From Zongyangia hominis (GTDB taxonomy: Bacteria; Bacillota; Clostridia; Oscillospirales; Ruminococcaceae): 64,000 nt of DNA. The stretch is from assembly GCF_014385095.1 (NCBI RefSeq), contig NZ_JACRTC010000002.1, positions 321,402-385,401 on the forward strand. Direction: 5' to 3'. Positions 16,701-28,226 of the stretch are shown here, piece after piece. Each line of letters starts with the position of its first letter. The stretch's first letter is position 1. Position numbers and translations under genes: made by a program. The notes under the pieces were generated by a model. The model was not told the origin of the DNA and ran no database searches. It saw nothing but the letters and a program-made list of their open reading frames with translations.

Positions 16701-18596
16701 GAGCCATTCACCGGGTATGGCGGGATTCGGACTGCCCAGCTTCACCACGGAAAGGTCGGCCAGCTCGTTGACAGGCGTCACCACCGTATCGGAGTTGTTG
16801 GAAAGATCGGGATCAGGCGTGGACGAAAGCACGGTGGCGGTATTAATGATACTCTCATTGGCCGCGGGATCCACCGTGCCGCGGATGAGGATCGTCTGGC
16901 TCTGCCCGCTGGGAAGCCGGCCCAACAGATAAGGCCCTACCCACGGGTACCAGGTCGCGCCGTCGTCGGTAGAGAATTCCGCATTGATGAGGGTGGCGGA
17001 GACATTGTCCGCCAGCTCCACATTTTCTGCGTCCGAGGGGCCCGCATTGGAAATCTTAACAGTATAAGTCAGCACGCTTCCCGGGTCCACCGGGCTGGGG
17101 CTGGCCGTTTTTACCACTGAAAGATCCGCCAATTCTTCCACCTGCACCGGTACGTAGTTGGAGACCACATGAAATACCCCTGGAATGCCGCCCTCCACCG
17201 GCGTGTATTCATAGCGTATGGACGCGCTGTTCAGCGCGGGATTGGGGGCGGGGATGGCTGTGACCATGGCTGAGAAAGAGACCGTAACAGTCTCGCCGCC
17301 CGGCACATTCGGCAGCGGGAAACCAATGTCCGGATCGGCTTGTGTGTCCGAAACTTCGTTGATCGTGACGCTTCCAGGGACAAAGGCAAGCCCGTTTGGC
17401 ACGATATCCTGGAAAAATACGTTTGTCAGCGGGCTTTCACATGTATTGGTCAACGTCACCGTAAAGCGCACCGTCTCCCCCACATTGGCGGTGGATCTAT
17501 CCACAGTTTTCACCGGGATAAACACAGGCTCCTGGATCTCCTGGAAGGCGACGTCGTCGATGGCGTAATCGTTGCCGATCACCTCGGGGCCCTCACTCAC
17601 AAATTCCACGGTCAGGCTGGTGTTGTTTTGTGAATTGATGGCGCTGCCGATCTGCCTCCATTCCGGCGCGTTGACATTGACGGGAATCAGGATACCCAGG
17701 GTAGCGCTGTACAAGACGTCCCCGTTTTGATCCAGGATGAGCACACCCAGCTCTGGGTTGGGGTAGCCCGTCACCCTGAAGAGGTTTAAAATCCACGCGC
17801 TAAATAGGTAATTGGTGTAGGGCCGGACCGGCACTACGGTCTGGAAAAAGACCGCGCCGGGGTTAAAGCCGTTGACAATCATCATCCGGCCGGTTTCGTT
17901 GCCTGCGGTGTGATCCGCGATGCGCCACCACGCGCCGATCACCTCGCTCAAGGCATTATTCATGATGTTTTGTACCGTATATTGCCCGCCGGCCGGCGTG
18001 TAGGCGTCGGGATTGGGTAGTACATAGGTAAAGTCCGGCGTCACTCCCGGATAAGGCTCGGTCGGCGCCCCGGTGTTTGCCGGTGTCCCCGGGGGGAAGG
18101 AACCGAAAGTGCCGTTGTCCGCATCCTGGATCAGGTTTTCACCGGAAATGAACGAACAGGGGTCCAGGATCACCTGGATGGGGGTATAGATGACCGGACC
18201 ATTCAGAAAATTCTGATTGGTGAAATCTGGACCGGTCACCGTAACCAGCAGTGTATCCGGCGTAACGGAGTCCAAATTCGTAGAGCCTGGCGGCGGATTG
18301 CTCGCCGCGCCGATGGGCGGATTGACGCCCTGAGGAATGCTCCCCACCACCGCTGTGGAAAAATTCCCCGGTGTCGGAACCCCGCCGGAGGCGCCGTAAG
18401 ACTCTACAATCCGATAGTTGCCGTTGGGCACGTTGAGAAAGGCGTAGTTGCCGTCGGCGTCCGTCAAAACGGTAAGCCGCTCGGCCGTATCGACATTTTG
18501 AAGCACTACCGGAATATTGGCAAGGCCGGAATCACCTCCGGAGATCGTAGCGCTTCGATCCCTGTCGAAGACGACACGGCCCGAAATTGTTGCCAT
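13776..18596 (-). CDS. Giant DUF11-repeat structural protein
   Basis: A 1606-residue modular protein. Residues 1-110 resemble an SdrD/Cna-B or carboxypeptidase-regulatory beta-sandwich (GLANIPVVLQNVDTAERL, then DADGNYAFLNVPNGNYRIVE). Residues about 145-365 form a jelly-roll-like domain (ENLIQDADNGTFG at the start, GNDYAIDDVAFQEI at the end). One divergent and nine clear DUF11 repeats of about 124 residues follow, each opening with AD-hydrophobic-V-K and closing with NTA-V-S-TPDP-NN. There is no signal peptide, LPXTG motif or transmembrane anchor. The tail is Cys-rich (CNTARV, CASVCVIP, KGCW). The start has GAGAGGTG upstream. Role inferred: structural, perhaps on the spore or cell surface. Confidence 0.85.
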   Translation of the reverse strand: MATISGRVVFDRDRSATISGGDSGLANIPVVLQNVDTAERLTVLTDADGNYAFLNVPNGNYRIVESYGASGGVPTPGNFSTAVVGSIPQGVNPPIGAASNPPPGSTNLDSVTPDTLLVTVTGPDFTNQNFLNGPVIYTPIQVILDPCSFISGENLIQDADNGTFGSFPPGTPANTGAPTEPYPGVTPDFTYVLPNPDAYTPAGGQYTVQNIMNNALSEVIGAWWRIADHTAGNETGRMMIVNGFNPGAVFFQTVVPVRPYTNYLFSAWILNLFRVTGYPNPELGVLILDQNGDVLYSATLGILIPVNVNAPEWRQIGSAINSQNNTSLTVEFVSEGPEVIGNDYAIDDVAFQEIQEPVFIPVKTVDRSTANVGETVRFTVTLTNTCESPLTNVFFQDIVPNGLAFVPGSVTINEVSDTQADPDIGFPLPNVPGGETVTVSFSAMVTAIPAPNPALNSASIRYEYTPVEGGIPGVFHVVSNYVPVQVEELADLSVVKTASPSPVDPGSVLTYTVKISNAGPSDAENVELADNVSATLINAEFSTDDGATWYPWVGPYLLGRLPSGQSQTILIRGTVDPAANESIINTATVLSSTPDPDLSNNSDTVVTPVNELADLSVVKLGSPNPAIPGEWLTYTVTIFNAGPSTAVNALLTDAVPAALTDVQYSLNSGGTFQPWPGSLPLGNLAPNTVVQVLLRGIVSASAVGTIDNTATVSSDTPDPDLNNNQSTDTTPVAASADLAVTKSGSPSPVPAGGVLTYAVIVSNNGPSDAQNVTLTDSIPPELAGVEYSLDGGATFQAWPGSVDLGVLAAGGSRTVLIRGTVGAGATGSIINTAVVESPTPDPDPDNNQFTEITPIDTAADLSVVKTGSPSPVFPGQPLIFSITITNDGPDPAVNTVLTDAVPATLTDVEYSVDGGATWSPWTGSYAAGTLVSGAVQTVLLRGIVSPTAAGTIDNTATVSSDTPDPNPDNNTSTALIPVGISADLSVSKRAFPVPVEAGGILTYTITVYNAGPNAAQNVELADLIPAEILNPEFAVQGGTVFAPWISPYNIGTLGAGESFVVTIRGTVNPSAPVGSIENTAAVESTTPDPDPDNNTATEETPVTVSADVAVIKTAGSSPAIPGQTFSYTITVTNGGPSDAQGVILIDAVPAVLRDPEFSVDGGITFFPWVSPYTLGTLAAGASRAIVLRGTLSASATGEIINTAVAESTTPDPNPDNNISTDITPIQPSADISVVKTASPNPVLAGERLTYTLLVSNAGPSASENVVLSDQLPAELENAEISVDGGVTWAPFSGIYPVGRLDAGAVVELIIRAEVSSFAAGSLTNTAVVSSDTPDPNPDNNTFIVVTPVAPSADLSISKAAAPDPVRPGDVLTYTVTVFNNGPADAQNVVVLDSVPSTLIGPEYSVDGGGTFQPWPGSLPLGTLAAGSTRTILLRGTVSLLANGSIINTALVSSTTPDPDPNNNTDTVETPLLLEEADLSIQKTACPNPVYRCQHITYTVTVSNAGPAPAEQVVITDRMPRELCDAIYSVDNGQTWEIWTGCYTVGTLAEGASVTLRISGFISACAKGRICNTARVSSLNADPNPRNNTVCASVCVIPRRQPPKGCW

Positions 18597-19113
18597 AGTA
18601 ATTGCACCTCTCGATCGAAAATCAATGCCGCCAAGAATGAGGCGGCGGAAAAAATTGGGACAGCAGACTGTATGGCTGTCAGGAAGCGGGCATAACTGCT
18701 TATGCCACCCCTCCTACAATATATGCGTGTCTTTCGTCAGCGGGTACAGCTGAAAATGCAGATACGGCCGTGTGATATGCGTTGGAATTGTTGCATTTGC
18801 GCTACAAAAATATCCCACTGCCCAACGTGCAGTGCAAAGCCCGAAAAAGCCTGGCAGCGACGAGAAGGCGGCAGTTTAAAAGTCAACGGACGCAGCGAGG
18901 GAGATCTTTAGCAAACGGATCGAAGGCCCCGTGATCCAGCGACTTTTAAAAAAAAACGTCGTTGCGAACAAAACATGGTCCGCGACGACGTGGATAAGCG
19001 TTGATAAAGTAGATACCCGGTTAAAACGCAGGGCTCGAAACAAATGCTCTATAAAAGGATAAAACCATGTTCCCAAGCGATTTCCTCTATCTGTGAACCA
19101 TGGCTTTGCGTAT
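18597..19113. other. Gap between DUF11 gene and small partner gene
   Basis: About 500 bases of mixed composition upstream of the DUF11 gene. Short open frames exist but none has a ribosome-binding site and family resemblance. The promoter of the DUF11 gene should lie here; I could not fix one with confidence. Confidence 0.45.
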
Positions 19114-19335
19114 TTATCGGCAACACCAAGGTGAAAAAATAAGCGTGATGCGCGTAGCAAAAATTTGGGGTGGAATGCTTGGGGTCATTACGCCGTTATA
19201 CCAAATACGGACGATATCTCCCGGAAAGAAGCCGCGAGTGTTCCTGGTGTTGACAACGACATTCTGAGAAGTAACGCGGTCTCTGACAAGCAGACTGTTA
19301 AACCGCACGTCCCGCACCGTTGCAATCATGAGCAT
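19114..19335 (-). CDS. Small protein, possibly OB-fold, next to DUF11 gene
   Basis: A 73-residue protein preceded by a very strong ribosome-binding site (AGGAGGTGATC, nine bases from the ATG). The sequence has the strand-rich look of an OB-type barrel: IATVRDVRFNSLLVRD, QNVVVNTRNT, then GDIVRIWYNGVMTPSIPPQI. The last stretch resembles the ending of DUF3221/YobA-like small barrels, but I cannot name the family with certainty. Co-orientation with the DUF11 gene suggests a link, with a 517-base gap between them. An in-frame ATG two codons in is an alternative start. Function unknown. Confidence 0.6.
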   Translation of the reverse strand: MLMIATVRDVRFNSLLVRDRVTSQNVVVNTRNTRGFFPGDIVRIWYNGVMTPSIPPQIFATRITLIFSPWCCR

Positions 19336-19568
19336 GGTTGATCACCTCCTGTGTCAGTATATGTTACGGCAATAGTGAATGCGCATGGCGGGCTTTCTTT
19401 CCGTACGGCGTATAAGCAGATGATATATGGGGAAAGGCAAAATGCAAGCAAAGAATCCGGTTAGCTTTTTACAAACCGGCGAAGCATAAAAAAATCAGAA
19501 TTGAGAGCCTTCAGATTTCAAACTCCCTCCACATCAAAATAGTATACTTCAAGATAGGAGGTGTTCCT

Positions 19569-19870
19569 ATGGCGACACTACTGATTGTGGAAGACGATAA
19601 AAAGACCAAGAAGGGGTCGATTACGCTTACGCGAAGGGAAACAAGATTTTATCCGGTGTAAATACCGCATTTGAAACAGGAAAGATGTACGCGATCCTCG
19701 GGCCGTCCGGCTCCAGCAAAACGACGCTGCTTTCTCTGCTCGGCGGACTCGACGCCCCGACAAAAGGACATATTTTCTTCGACGGTAAAGATATCGCCGG
19801 ACAGGGGCTTGCCTATCACCGGAAAAACCATGTTTCGCTGATTTTCCAAAACTACAACCTCATTGCGTGA
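19569..19870 (+). pseudogene. Chimeric relic: response-regulator start joined to ABC ATPase fragment
   Basis: After a strong AGGAGGTG site, the frame from 19569 reads MATLLIVEDDKK, the opening of a response regulator receiver. It then loses homology. From about 19619 another frame reads as an ABC-transporter ATPase of the antimicrobial-peptide export type: YAKGNKILSGVN, Walker A GPSGSSKTT (the usual second Gly is Ser), GLDAPTKGHIFFDGKDI and the Q-loop LIFQNYNLI, then a stop. The signature motif, Walker B and the rest are missing. A regulator gene and a transporter gene, commonly neighbours, seem to have been fused by internal deletion. Not expected to be functional. Confidence 0.75.
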
Positions 19871-20040
19871 TACCACAGAGAAAGAGATTCGTTAAAGATT
19901 CACAACTCGCTTGCGCTTAGAGTAATCCGGGTCTTAATGGCATAATATCCGTGTTGTAAGCCAATGTTTACGTTTTTTGCTCATCCTTTGCTGCTGACCG
20001 TTAAAATTGAGGCTCTCATTGGTTACGAATGGTATTTGAC

Positions 20041-21240
20041 TCATAGCCTACCTGCACCTTTCTCTATGAGCGAACGGAACTTTTCCATCGCTTTCGTCGT
20101 ATTCTCATTGGTTGAAAAGGCAGTTAGACGGAAAAACTTTTCCCCGTTTTTTCCGAAGCCTGCTCCCGGTGTTCCAACTACACCAATCTCAGATAACAGC
20201 ATATCAAAGAACGTCCACGAGTCCAAGCCAAACGGACAACGAAGCCAAATGTACGGAGAATTTTTTCCGCCCGTATACCAGATACCAAGCTTGTCCAAGG
20301 CCGATGTAATGATTTCGGCATTTTTTCGATAATAGGCAATATTTTCTTTGATTTGTTTTCTTCCGTCTTTTGCAAATACTGCTTCTGCACCCTTTTGCAC
20401 AATGTAGGAGACGCCATTAAATTTTGTTGTCTGTCGGCGAAGCCACATATGGTTAAGTTTCATTCCGTCAAATTCAAGTATTTGAGGGACTACGGTATAT
20501 CCGCAGCGAGTGCCCGTAAATCCCGCGGTTTTTGACAGCGAGCAAAATTCAATGGCACAATTCTTTGCGCCATCAATCTCAAAGATACTGCGGGGAAGGT
20601 CTTTATCCACAATAAAAGATTCATAAGCTGCATCGAATAAAATAACGGCGTGATTGCGGAGGGCATATTCCACCCAAAGTTTTAACTGCTCCCGGTTATA
20701 AACCGCTCCTGTTGGGTTGTTTGGAGAGCAGATATAAATAATATCTGCCAAAACCGAATCATCAGGCAGCGGAAGAAATCCGTTATTTTTGTTTGCATCT
20801 GTAAAAATGATTTTTCTGCCATCCATTAAATTGGTATCCACATATACGGGATATACAGGGTCGGGTATCAAAACAGTATTCTCTTTGTCAAATAAATCAA
20901 GGATATTGCCAAGATCGCTTTTAGCTCCATCGGAAACGAATATTTCCGAGAGTTCAAGTGCAACGTTATTTTCGGCATAATAGGCTTGCATCTTTTCTCT
21001 GAGAAAATCATATCCCTGTTCGGGACCATAGCCATGAAAAGAATCGGCTTTTCCCATATCCTCTGCGGCTTGTTTCATGGCTTCCACCACCGAACTACAA
21101 AGCGGCAGGGTGACATCACCAATTCCCATGCGGATGATTTCTTTCTCGGGATGAGTTTTGCTGAAGTCACTTACTCGTCTGGCAATTTCTGAAAACAGAT
21201 AGCTTTCTTTTAAGTGATTGTAGTTTATATTTGCTCTCAC
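20041..21240 (-). CDS. dapL: LL-diaminopimelate aminotransferase
   Basis: A 399-residue PLP-dependent class I/II aminotransferase that converts tetrahydrodipicolinate to LL-diaminopimelate in one step for lysine and peptidoglycan synthesis. Visible features are RMGIGDVTLPL near residue 38, FVSDGAKSDLGN (cofactor contact), CSPNNPTGAVY and the Schiff-base Lys in EFCSLSKTAGFTGTRCGYTV near residue 238. Length is typical for DapL. The start overlaps the dapF stop by four bases, so the two are coupled and last in the leftward nitrogen unit. The gene is AT-richer than the flanking core genes. Confidence 0.92.
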   Translation of the reverse strand: MRANINYNHLKESYLFSEIARRVSDFSKTHPEKEIIRMGIGDVTLPLCSSVVEAMKQAAEDMGKADSFHGYGPEQGYDFLREKMQAYYAENNVALELSEIFVSDGAKSDLGNILDLFDKENTVLIPDPVYPVYVDTNLMDGRKIIFTDANKNNGFLPLPDDSVLADIIYICSPNNPTGAVYNREQLKLWVEYALRNHAVILFDAAYESFIVDKDLPRSIFEIDGAKNCAIEFCSLSKTAGFTGTRCGYTVVPQILEFDGMKLNHMWLRRQTTKFNGVSYIVQKGAEAVFAKDGRKQIKENIAYYRKNAEIITSALDKLGIWYTGGKNSPYIWLRCPFGLDSWTFFDMLLSEIGVVGTPGAGFGKNGEKFFRLTAFSTNENTTKAMEKFRSLIEKGAGRL

Positions 21241-22028
21241 TTCTCTTCAACCTCACATTCGCATATGGTTTCTGCCGGACCGGTCATCATTGCTGTGCCA
21301 TCTGATAGCACCTTAATGTTTAATCGTCCGCCATCAAGACAAACTGTTATTTCCTGATCCTTATCACATAAATTTGCCCGGACTGCTGCAGCAACTGAGG
21401 CGCAGGCTCCGGTACCACAAGCCATGGTAATACCGCTTCCACGCTCCCAAACACGCATTTTTATTGTATTTCGGTCAATCACCTGCACAAACTCTGCATT
21501 GACGCCATTTTTGAAATACGGGTGATGCTCCAATTCTTTTCCCATTGTATCCATAGGAGCATCTGTAATATTCTCAACAAAAGCTACGGCGTGGGGATTT
21601 CCAACCATTACCGGTGTAACCATAACCTTTCCATAGGTTGTAGCAAGCAAAACCGGCTTATAGACAATGCATTTTCCCATATCGACGGTTACTTCGGTTA
21701 CCTTATTGCCGATGGTTCTGAGCGTAAGCTCCCTATGACCTGACAGCGTTTCAATTATCAACTTTTTTCGGTCGGTATAGCCTTTATCAAAAACGTATTT
21801 TCCCACACAACGGATACCGTTTCCACACATCATGGCTTCGCTGCCATCAGCATTAAAAATTCGCATCTTAAAATCCGCGGTTCTTGACGGCGAAATTGTA
21901 ATGATTCCGTCAGAACCGATTCCAAAATGCCGATCCGATAGCTTTTGGGATAGGACAGCTGCGTTTTTCAATTCTCCATAATAATACAGATAATCATTTC
22001 CCAGACCGTGCATTTTTGTAAAGTGCAT
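21237..22028 (-). CDS. dapF: Diaminopimelate epimerase
   Basis: A 263-residue cofactor-independent epimerase giving meso-diaminopimelate from the LL isomer. Both catalytic cysteines are in their family motifs: MMCGNGIRCVGKY near residue 74 and MACGTGACASVAAA near residue 205. The N-terminus, FTKMHGLGNDYLY, is typical. It is coupled to dapL (four-base overlap) and lies 10 bases after carB, so these genes are probably co-transcribed. The two-step DapL-DapF route supplies peptidoglycan and, in a spore former, dipicolinate-related flux. Confidence 0.94.
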   Translation of the reverse strand: MHFTKMHGLGNDYLYYYGELKNAAVLSQKLSDRHFGIGSDGIITISPSRTADFKMRIFNADGSEAMMCGNGIRCVGKYVFDKGYTDRKKLIIETLSGHRELTLRTIGNKVTEVTVDMGKCIVYKPVLLATTYGKVMVTPVMVGNPHAVAFVENITDAPMDTMGKELEHHPYFKNGVNAEFVQVIDRNTIKMRVWERGSGITMACGTGACASVAAAVRANLCDKDQEITVCLDGGRLNIKVLSDGTAMMTGPAETICECEVEEK

Positions 22029-22038
22029 TATTTACCTC

Positions 22039-25000
22039 CTATGAATTGATCGTTGAGATTCCTATTGTTGTTTCTTCTAACACATCCAGTAGGACCTTAA
22101 CCGTATCAAGGGATGTGAGCATTGTAATATTGTTTTCGGTTGCACAACGGCGGATCGCAACACCATCTTCGTAATGTACTCCCGAAAGAATGGCACGAGT
22201 GCAAATCACATAGCTTACATATCCGGCTCTGATGGATTCCAGTATTTCCTCGCTCCCTTCGCTGAGTTTGCGGCGTACTCTTGTGCGAATACCGTGTGCC
22301 TTTAAAAAGTCTGCCGTGCCGATAGTTGCCTCAATGTTAAAGCCGAGGTTATAAAATCTTCTCACAAGCGGCAACGCTTCTTCCTTGTCCTCATCTGCAA
22401 GAGTTACAACGACTGTACCGTAATTCTGCAGGTGGATTCCGGATGCCGCCATTGCTTTGAACATCGCACGGTGCATCTTCTTATCATAACCAATAGCTTC
22501 TCCTGTGGATTTCATTTCGGGTGACAAATAGGCGTCCATACCATGAAGCTTTGAGAAAGAAAATGCCGGAACTTTGACGTAAAAGCGTTCTTTTTCTTTC
22601 GGATAGATTTCGGTAAATCCTTGTTCTTTCAAGCTTTTTCCGAGAATTACAAGGGTTGCAATATCCGCAAGACTGTACCCCGTAGCTTTTGAAAGAAACG
22701 GAACTGTTCTCGAGGAACGAGGGTTAAGCTCTATGACATACACATGATCTTCTGCATCGACAATGAACTGAATATTGTAAAGCCCCACAATGCCGATTCC
22801 AAGACCGAGTTTTTTCGTGTAGTCAATGATTTTACCCTTTACCTTGTCCGAAATACTAAAGGACGGGTAAACGCTGATAGAGTCGCCTGAATGAACCCCT
22901 GTACGCTCTACCAGCTCCATGATACCTGGAATAAACACATCCTTGCCGTCACAGACGGCATCCACTTCAACTTCTTTTCCACGCAGATATTTATCCACTA
23001 AAACAGGTTTGTCCTCGTCAATCTCTACCGCGTTTTTCAGATAATGGCGAAGCTGCTCAGGCTTTGCCACAATTTGCATTGCTCTGCCTCCAAGCACAAA
23101 GCTCGGGCGAACCAAAACAGGATAACCGATTTCCTCTGCCGCACGAAGACCTTCCTCGATATTAGTAACAGCCTTGCCTTTTGGCTGTGGAATGGAAAGA
23201 GAGGCAAGAATTTTCTCAAAGGCCTCTCGGTTTTCGGCTTTATCAATGGCATTCTTATCCGTTCCAATAATGCGAACGCCACGCTTTGCAAGAGGTTCTG
23301 CGAGGTTAATTGCTGTTTGACCGCCAAGCGTAGCAATGACACCAAACGGCTTCTCCAGCTCAATGATATTCATAACATCCTCGACACAAAGCGGTTCAAA
23401 ATACAACTTGTCTGAACAGGTGTAATCGGTTGACACCGTTTCGGGATTGTTATTGATAATAATGGCTTCAAAACCCGATGCTTGGATCGTTTGGACAGCA
23501 TGAACCGTTGAATAGTCAAATTCCACACCCTGACCGATACGGATAGGTCCCGAGCCGAGCACAATGACCTTTTTCTTATCGGATACCACCGATTCATTTT
23601 CATCAGCATAGGTGGAGTAAAAATACGGAATATAGCTTTCAAACTCGGATGCACAGGTATCAATCATCTTGTAAACAGGAACAATGCCATTATGCTTTCT
23701 TTCATCAAAAACAGCTGTCTCGGTTATGTGCCAAAGCTTTGCAATTTCCCTATCCGAAAAGCCCATTTTCTTGGCTTGCATAAGAGCCTTCACATTGTGA
23801 GGATGATCTTTAAGGCATGCTTCCATATCCACAATATTTTTCAGTTTTTCAATAAAGAACAAATCAATTGCAGTCACCTCATTGATTTGTTGCGTGCTGT
23901 GGCCTTTCCTAAACAGCTCTGCAATGGCATAAATACGGTCATCTGTTCCAATTTTGATATAGTCCAGCAATTCATCTGCACCTATATCATCAAACTTGCA
24001 GTGGTGCAGATGGTATAATCCGATTTCAAGTGAGCGAACAGCTTTGAGTATACTTTCTTCCACCGTTCTGCCGACGCTCATTACCTCACCGGTTGCTTTC
24101 ATCTGAGTGCTTAGCGCGTTATTTGCATCAGCAAATTTATCAAAAGGGAACCGGGGCATTTTTGTTACCACATAATCCAAAGTCGGTTCAAAGGAGGCTG
24201 GCGTGTTGGCGATACGGATTTCGTCCAAAGTCATACCCACACCAATTTTTGCGGATACTCTTGCAATGGGGTACCCGCTGGCTTTTGACGCAAGGGCGGA
24301 GGAACGGGAAACTCTCGGATTGACCTCAATGAGATAATACTGAAAAGACTTCGGATCAAGAGCAAACTGCACATTACAGCCGCCTTCAATTTTCAGGGCA
24401 CGAATGACTTTGAGGGCGCTGTTCCGAAGCATATGATATTCTTTGTTGGTCAGCGTTTGAGAAGGACAAACAACAATGGAATCTCCCGTATGAATGCCGA
24501 CGGGGTCAAGGTTTTCCATGTTGCAAACGGTAATCGCCGTATCATTGGCGTCCCGTATCACCTCGTACTCAATTTCCTTATATCCTTTTATGCTCTTTTC
24601 AATTAGGACCTGATGCACGGGAGAGAGCGCGAGGGCATTTTTCATCAGCGGCAACAATTCCTCTTCATTATCGGCAAAGCCCCCACCTGTTCCACCAAGG
24701 GTAAATGCAGGACGAAGCACAACAGGGAAACCGATAGCCTTTGCAACCTTGAATCCGCCCTCTACGGTGGTGGCAATATCAGACGGTAAAACCGGTTCTC
24801 CCAGATCCTCGCAAAGCTCCTTAAACAGCTCACGGTCCTCAGCACGCTCAATGCTGCTGCTTTTCGTACCGAGAAGCTTTACTCGGCACTCAGCAAGCAC
24901 GCCCTTTTTTTCAAGCTGCATTGCGAGATTAAGCCCGGTTTGACCTCCAATTCCGGGCAGAATCGCATCAGGACGCTCATAGCGAACAATCTTTGAGATA

Positions 25001-25218
25001 TATTCCAAAGTCAGAGGCTCCATATATACCTTATCCGCAATGCTGGTATCGGTCATAATGGTGGCAGGATTGGAATTGCAGAGGACAACCTCATATCCTT
25101 CTTCTTTGAGCGCAAGGCAAGCCTGCGTACCCGCATAGTCAAATTCTGCTGCTTGACCGATGACAATAGGACCGGAACCGATGACAAGGACTTTTTTAAT
25201 ATCTGTTCTTTTAGGCAT
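22039..25218 (-). CDS. carB: Carbamoyl-phosphate synthase large subunit
   Basis: A 1059-residue large subunit that makes carbamoyl phosphate from bicarbonate, ammonia (from CarA) and two ATP. Two homologous ATP-grasp halves are visible: [21 protein letters not shown] at the N-terminus and the parallel [20 protein letters not shown] near residue 556. GGTGGGFA and GGRAMQIV are the two phosphate-binding loops. The C-terminal 140 residues form the allosteric domain. Length is normal. It overlaps carA by eight bases. No pyrimidine or arginine pathway genes other than pyrG are nearby, so pathway dedication is unclear. Confidence 0.96.
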   Translation of the reverse strand: MPKRTDIKKVLVIGSGPIVIGQAAEFDYAGTQACLALKEEGYEVVLCNSNPATIMTDTSIADKVYMEPLTLEYISKIVRYERPDAILPGIGGQTGLNLAMQLEKKGVLAECRVKLLGTKSSSIERAEDRELFKELCEDLGEPVLPSDIATTVEGGFKVAKAIGFPVVLRPAFTLGGTGGGFADNEEELLPLMKNALALSPVHQVLIEKSIKGYKEIEYEVIRDANDTAITVCNMENLDPVGIHTGDSIVVCPSQTLTNKEYHMLRNSALKVIRALKIEGGCNVQFALDPKSFQYYLIEVNPRVSRSSALASKASGYPIARVSAKIGVGMTLDEIRIANTPASFEPTLDYVVTKMPRFPFDKFADANNALSTQMKATGEVMSVGRTVEESILKAVRSLEIGLYHLHHCKFDDIGADELLDYIKIGTDDRIYAIAELFRKGHSTQQINEVTAIDLFFIEKLKNIVDMEACLKDHPHNVKALMQAKKMGFSDREIAKLWHITETAVFDERKHNGIVPVYKMIDTCASEFESYIPYFYSTYADENESVVSDKKKVIVLGSGPIRIGQGVEFDYSTVHAVQTIQASGFEAIIINNNPETVSTDYTCSDKLYFEPLCVEDVMNIIELEKPFGVIATLGGQTAINLAEPLAKRGVRIIGTDKNAIDKAENREAFEKILASLSIPQPKGKAVTNIEEGLRAAEEIGYPVLVRPSFVLGGRAMQIVAKPEQLRHYLKNAVEIDEDKPVLVDKYLRGKEVEVDAVCDGKDVFIPGIMELVERTGVHSGDSISVYPSFSISDKVKGKIIDYTKKLGLGIGIVGLYNIQFIVDAEDHVYVIELNPRSSRTVPFLSKATGYSLADIATLVILGKSLKEQGFTEIYPKEKERFYVKVPAFSFSKLHGMDAYLSPEMKSTGEAIGYDKKMHRAMFKAMAASGIHLQNYGTVVVTLADEDKEEALPLVRRFYNLGFNIEATIGTADFLKAHGIRTRVRRKLSEGSEEILESIRAGYVSYVICTRAILSGVHYEDGVAIRRCATENNITMLTSLDTVKVLLDVLEETTIGISTINS

Positions 25219-26308
25219 CGCCCTTTACCTCCTGCATCATTTCGATAAATCGGTCAAACAAATAGCCGCTGTCCTCTGGGCCGGGGGCGCTTTCAGGATG
25301 ATACTGTACCGAAAACACCTTGTCCTTTTCACAAGCAACACCCTCTACGGTGTTGTCCAACAAGTTGATATGCGTTATCTCAAGCGGCGTGTTTTTCAGG
25401 CTATCGCTATCCACCGCATAGGAGTGGTTTTGCGATGTAATTTCAATTTTCCCCGCCTGCATATTTTTGACGGGATGGTTGCCGCCGCGATGTCCAAATT
25501 TCAGCTTATAACACTGAGCTCCATAGGAAAGACAGATGATCTGATGCCCAAGACAGATACCGAAGGTTGGATATTCACCGTGAAGCTTACGAATGGTTTC
25601 GATTACCTCGGGAACATCACCGGGGTCGCCGGGACCATTGGAAATAAACACACCGTCGGGACTTAATTTTCTAATATATTCAGCGGTAGTATTGTAAGGA
25701 ACAACAGTTACCGCACATTTTCTCTTATTCAATGACCGAACTATATTCTGCTTCATGCCGCAGTCAATGGCGACTATATGAAATTTTGGATTCTGGGTAT
25801 TTGCATGATAGCTTTCTTTGGGTGAAACTTTTGAAACCGCATCTGTAGGAATGTCGGTCTTTTCGAGAATTTTCATTCCATCTTCTTTTGTAGTTGAAAC
25901 ATCTGTAATCAGCACCTTTCGGCTGCCAAAATTCCGGATATACCGAGTAAGCTTTCTTGTATCGACCCCATAAATCCCTGGGATGCCATACTGTTTCATA
26001 ACTTCTCCAAGGGTTGCCGTGCTTCTGAAATTTGACGGGGTGTCATTATACTCGCCAACAATGAAGGCGCCAAGAGAAGGATGTTTTGTTTCGTAATCAT
26101 CCTCTGCCATACCGTAATTGCCAATCAGAGGGTAGGTCATCACGACCGCCTGATAGGTATAGGACGGGTCGGACAGAATTTCTTGGTAACCAACCATAGA
26201 GGTGTTGAACACAATTTCACAAACCTTATCGCCGGTGTCCCCGAAAGAATACCCGAGATATTCGTTACCATCCTCAAAAATCAGTTTTCTATTAAATTTT
26301 TTCAGCAT
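25211..26308 (-). CDS. carA: Carbamoyl-phosphate synthase small (glutaminase) subunit
   Basis: A 365-residue CarA that hydrolyses glutamine and channels ammonia to CarB. The class I glutamine amidotransferase nucleophile is in FGICLGHQI near residue 252, with the His/Glu dyad in [14 protein letters not shown] near the C-terminus. The N-terminal CPSase domain starts [14 protein letters not shown]. It overlaps carB by eight bases, so subunit synthesis is coupled. It is one of several glutamine-amide users in this block. Confidence 0.96.
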   Translation of the reverse strand: MLKKFNRKLIFEDGNEYLGYSFGDTGDKVCEIVFNTSMVGYQEILSDPSYTYQAVVMTYPLIGNYGMAEDDYETKHPSLGAFIVGEYNDTPSNFRSTATLGEVMKQYGIPGIYGVDTRKLTRYIRNFGSRKVLITDVSTTKEDGMKILEKTDIPTDAVSKVSPKESYHANTQNPKFHIVAIDCGMKQNIVRSLNKRKCAVTVVPYNTTAEYIRKLSPDGVFISNGPGDPGDVPEVIETIRKLHGEYPTFGICLGHQIICLSYGAQCYKLKFGHRGGNHPVKNMQAGKIEITSQNHSYAVDSDSLKNTPLEITHINLLDNTVEGVACEKDKVFSVQYHPESAPGPEDSGYLFDRFIEMMQEVKGDA

Positions 26309-26393
26309 ACTCTATACCTCGCATATCTTTATTTCCTTTCGTTTTTTCTCAAAACGGTCTTTGTCAAACACACCGCATTTTTTTGTGAATACT

Positions 26394-28213
<1,820 letters not shown>

Positions 28214-28226
28214 GAACCTCTTTCTT

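Noticed and set aside
13776..18596. Possible CRISPR-like repetitive array
   Set aside because: The periodicity of about 370 bases is protein-domain repetition with diverged DNA; no short identical repeats with unique spacers occur anywhere in the window.
18876..19160. Minus-strand frame of 94 codons next to the small barrel-like gene
   Set aside because: No ribosome-binding site; overlaps the better supported 73-residue gene.
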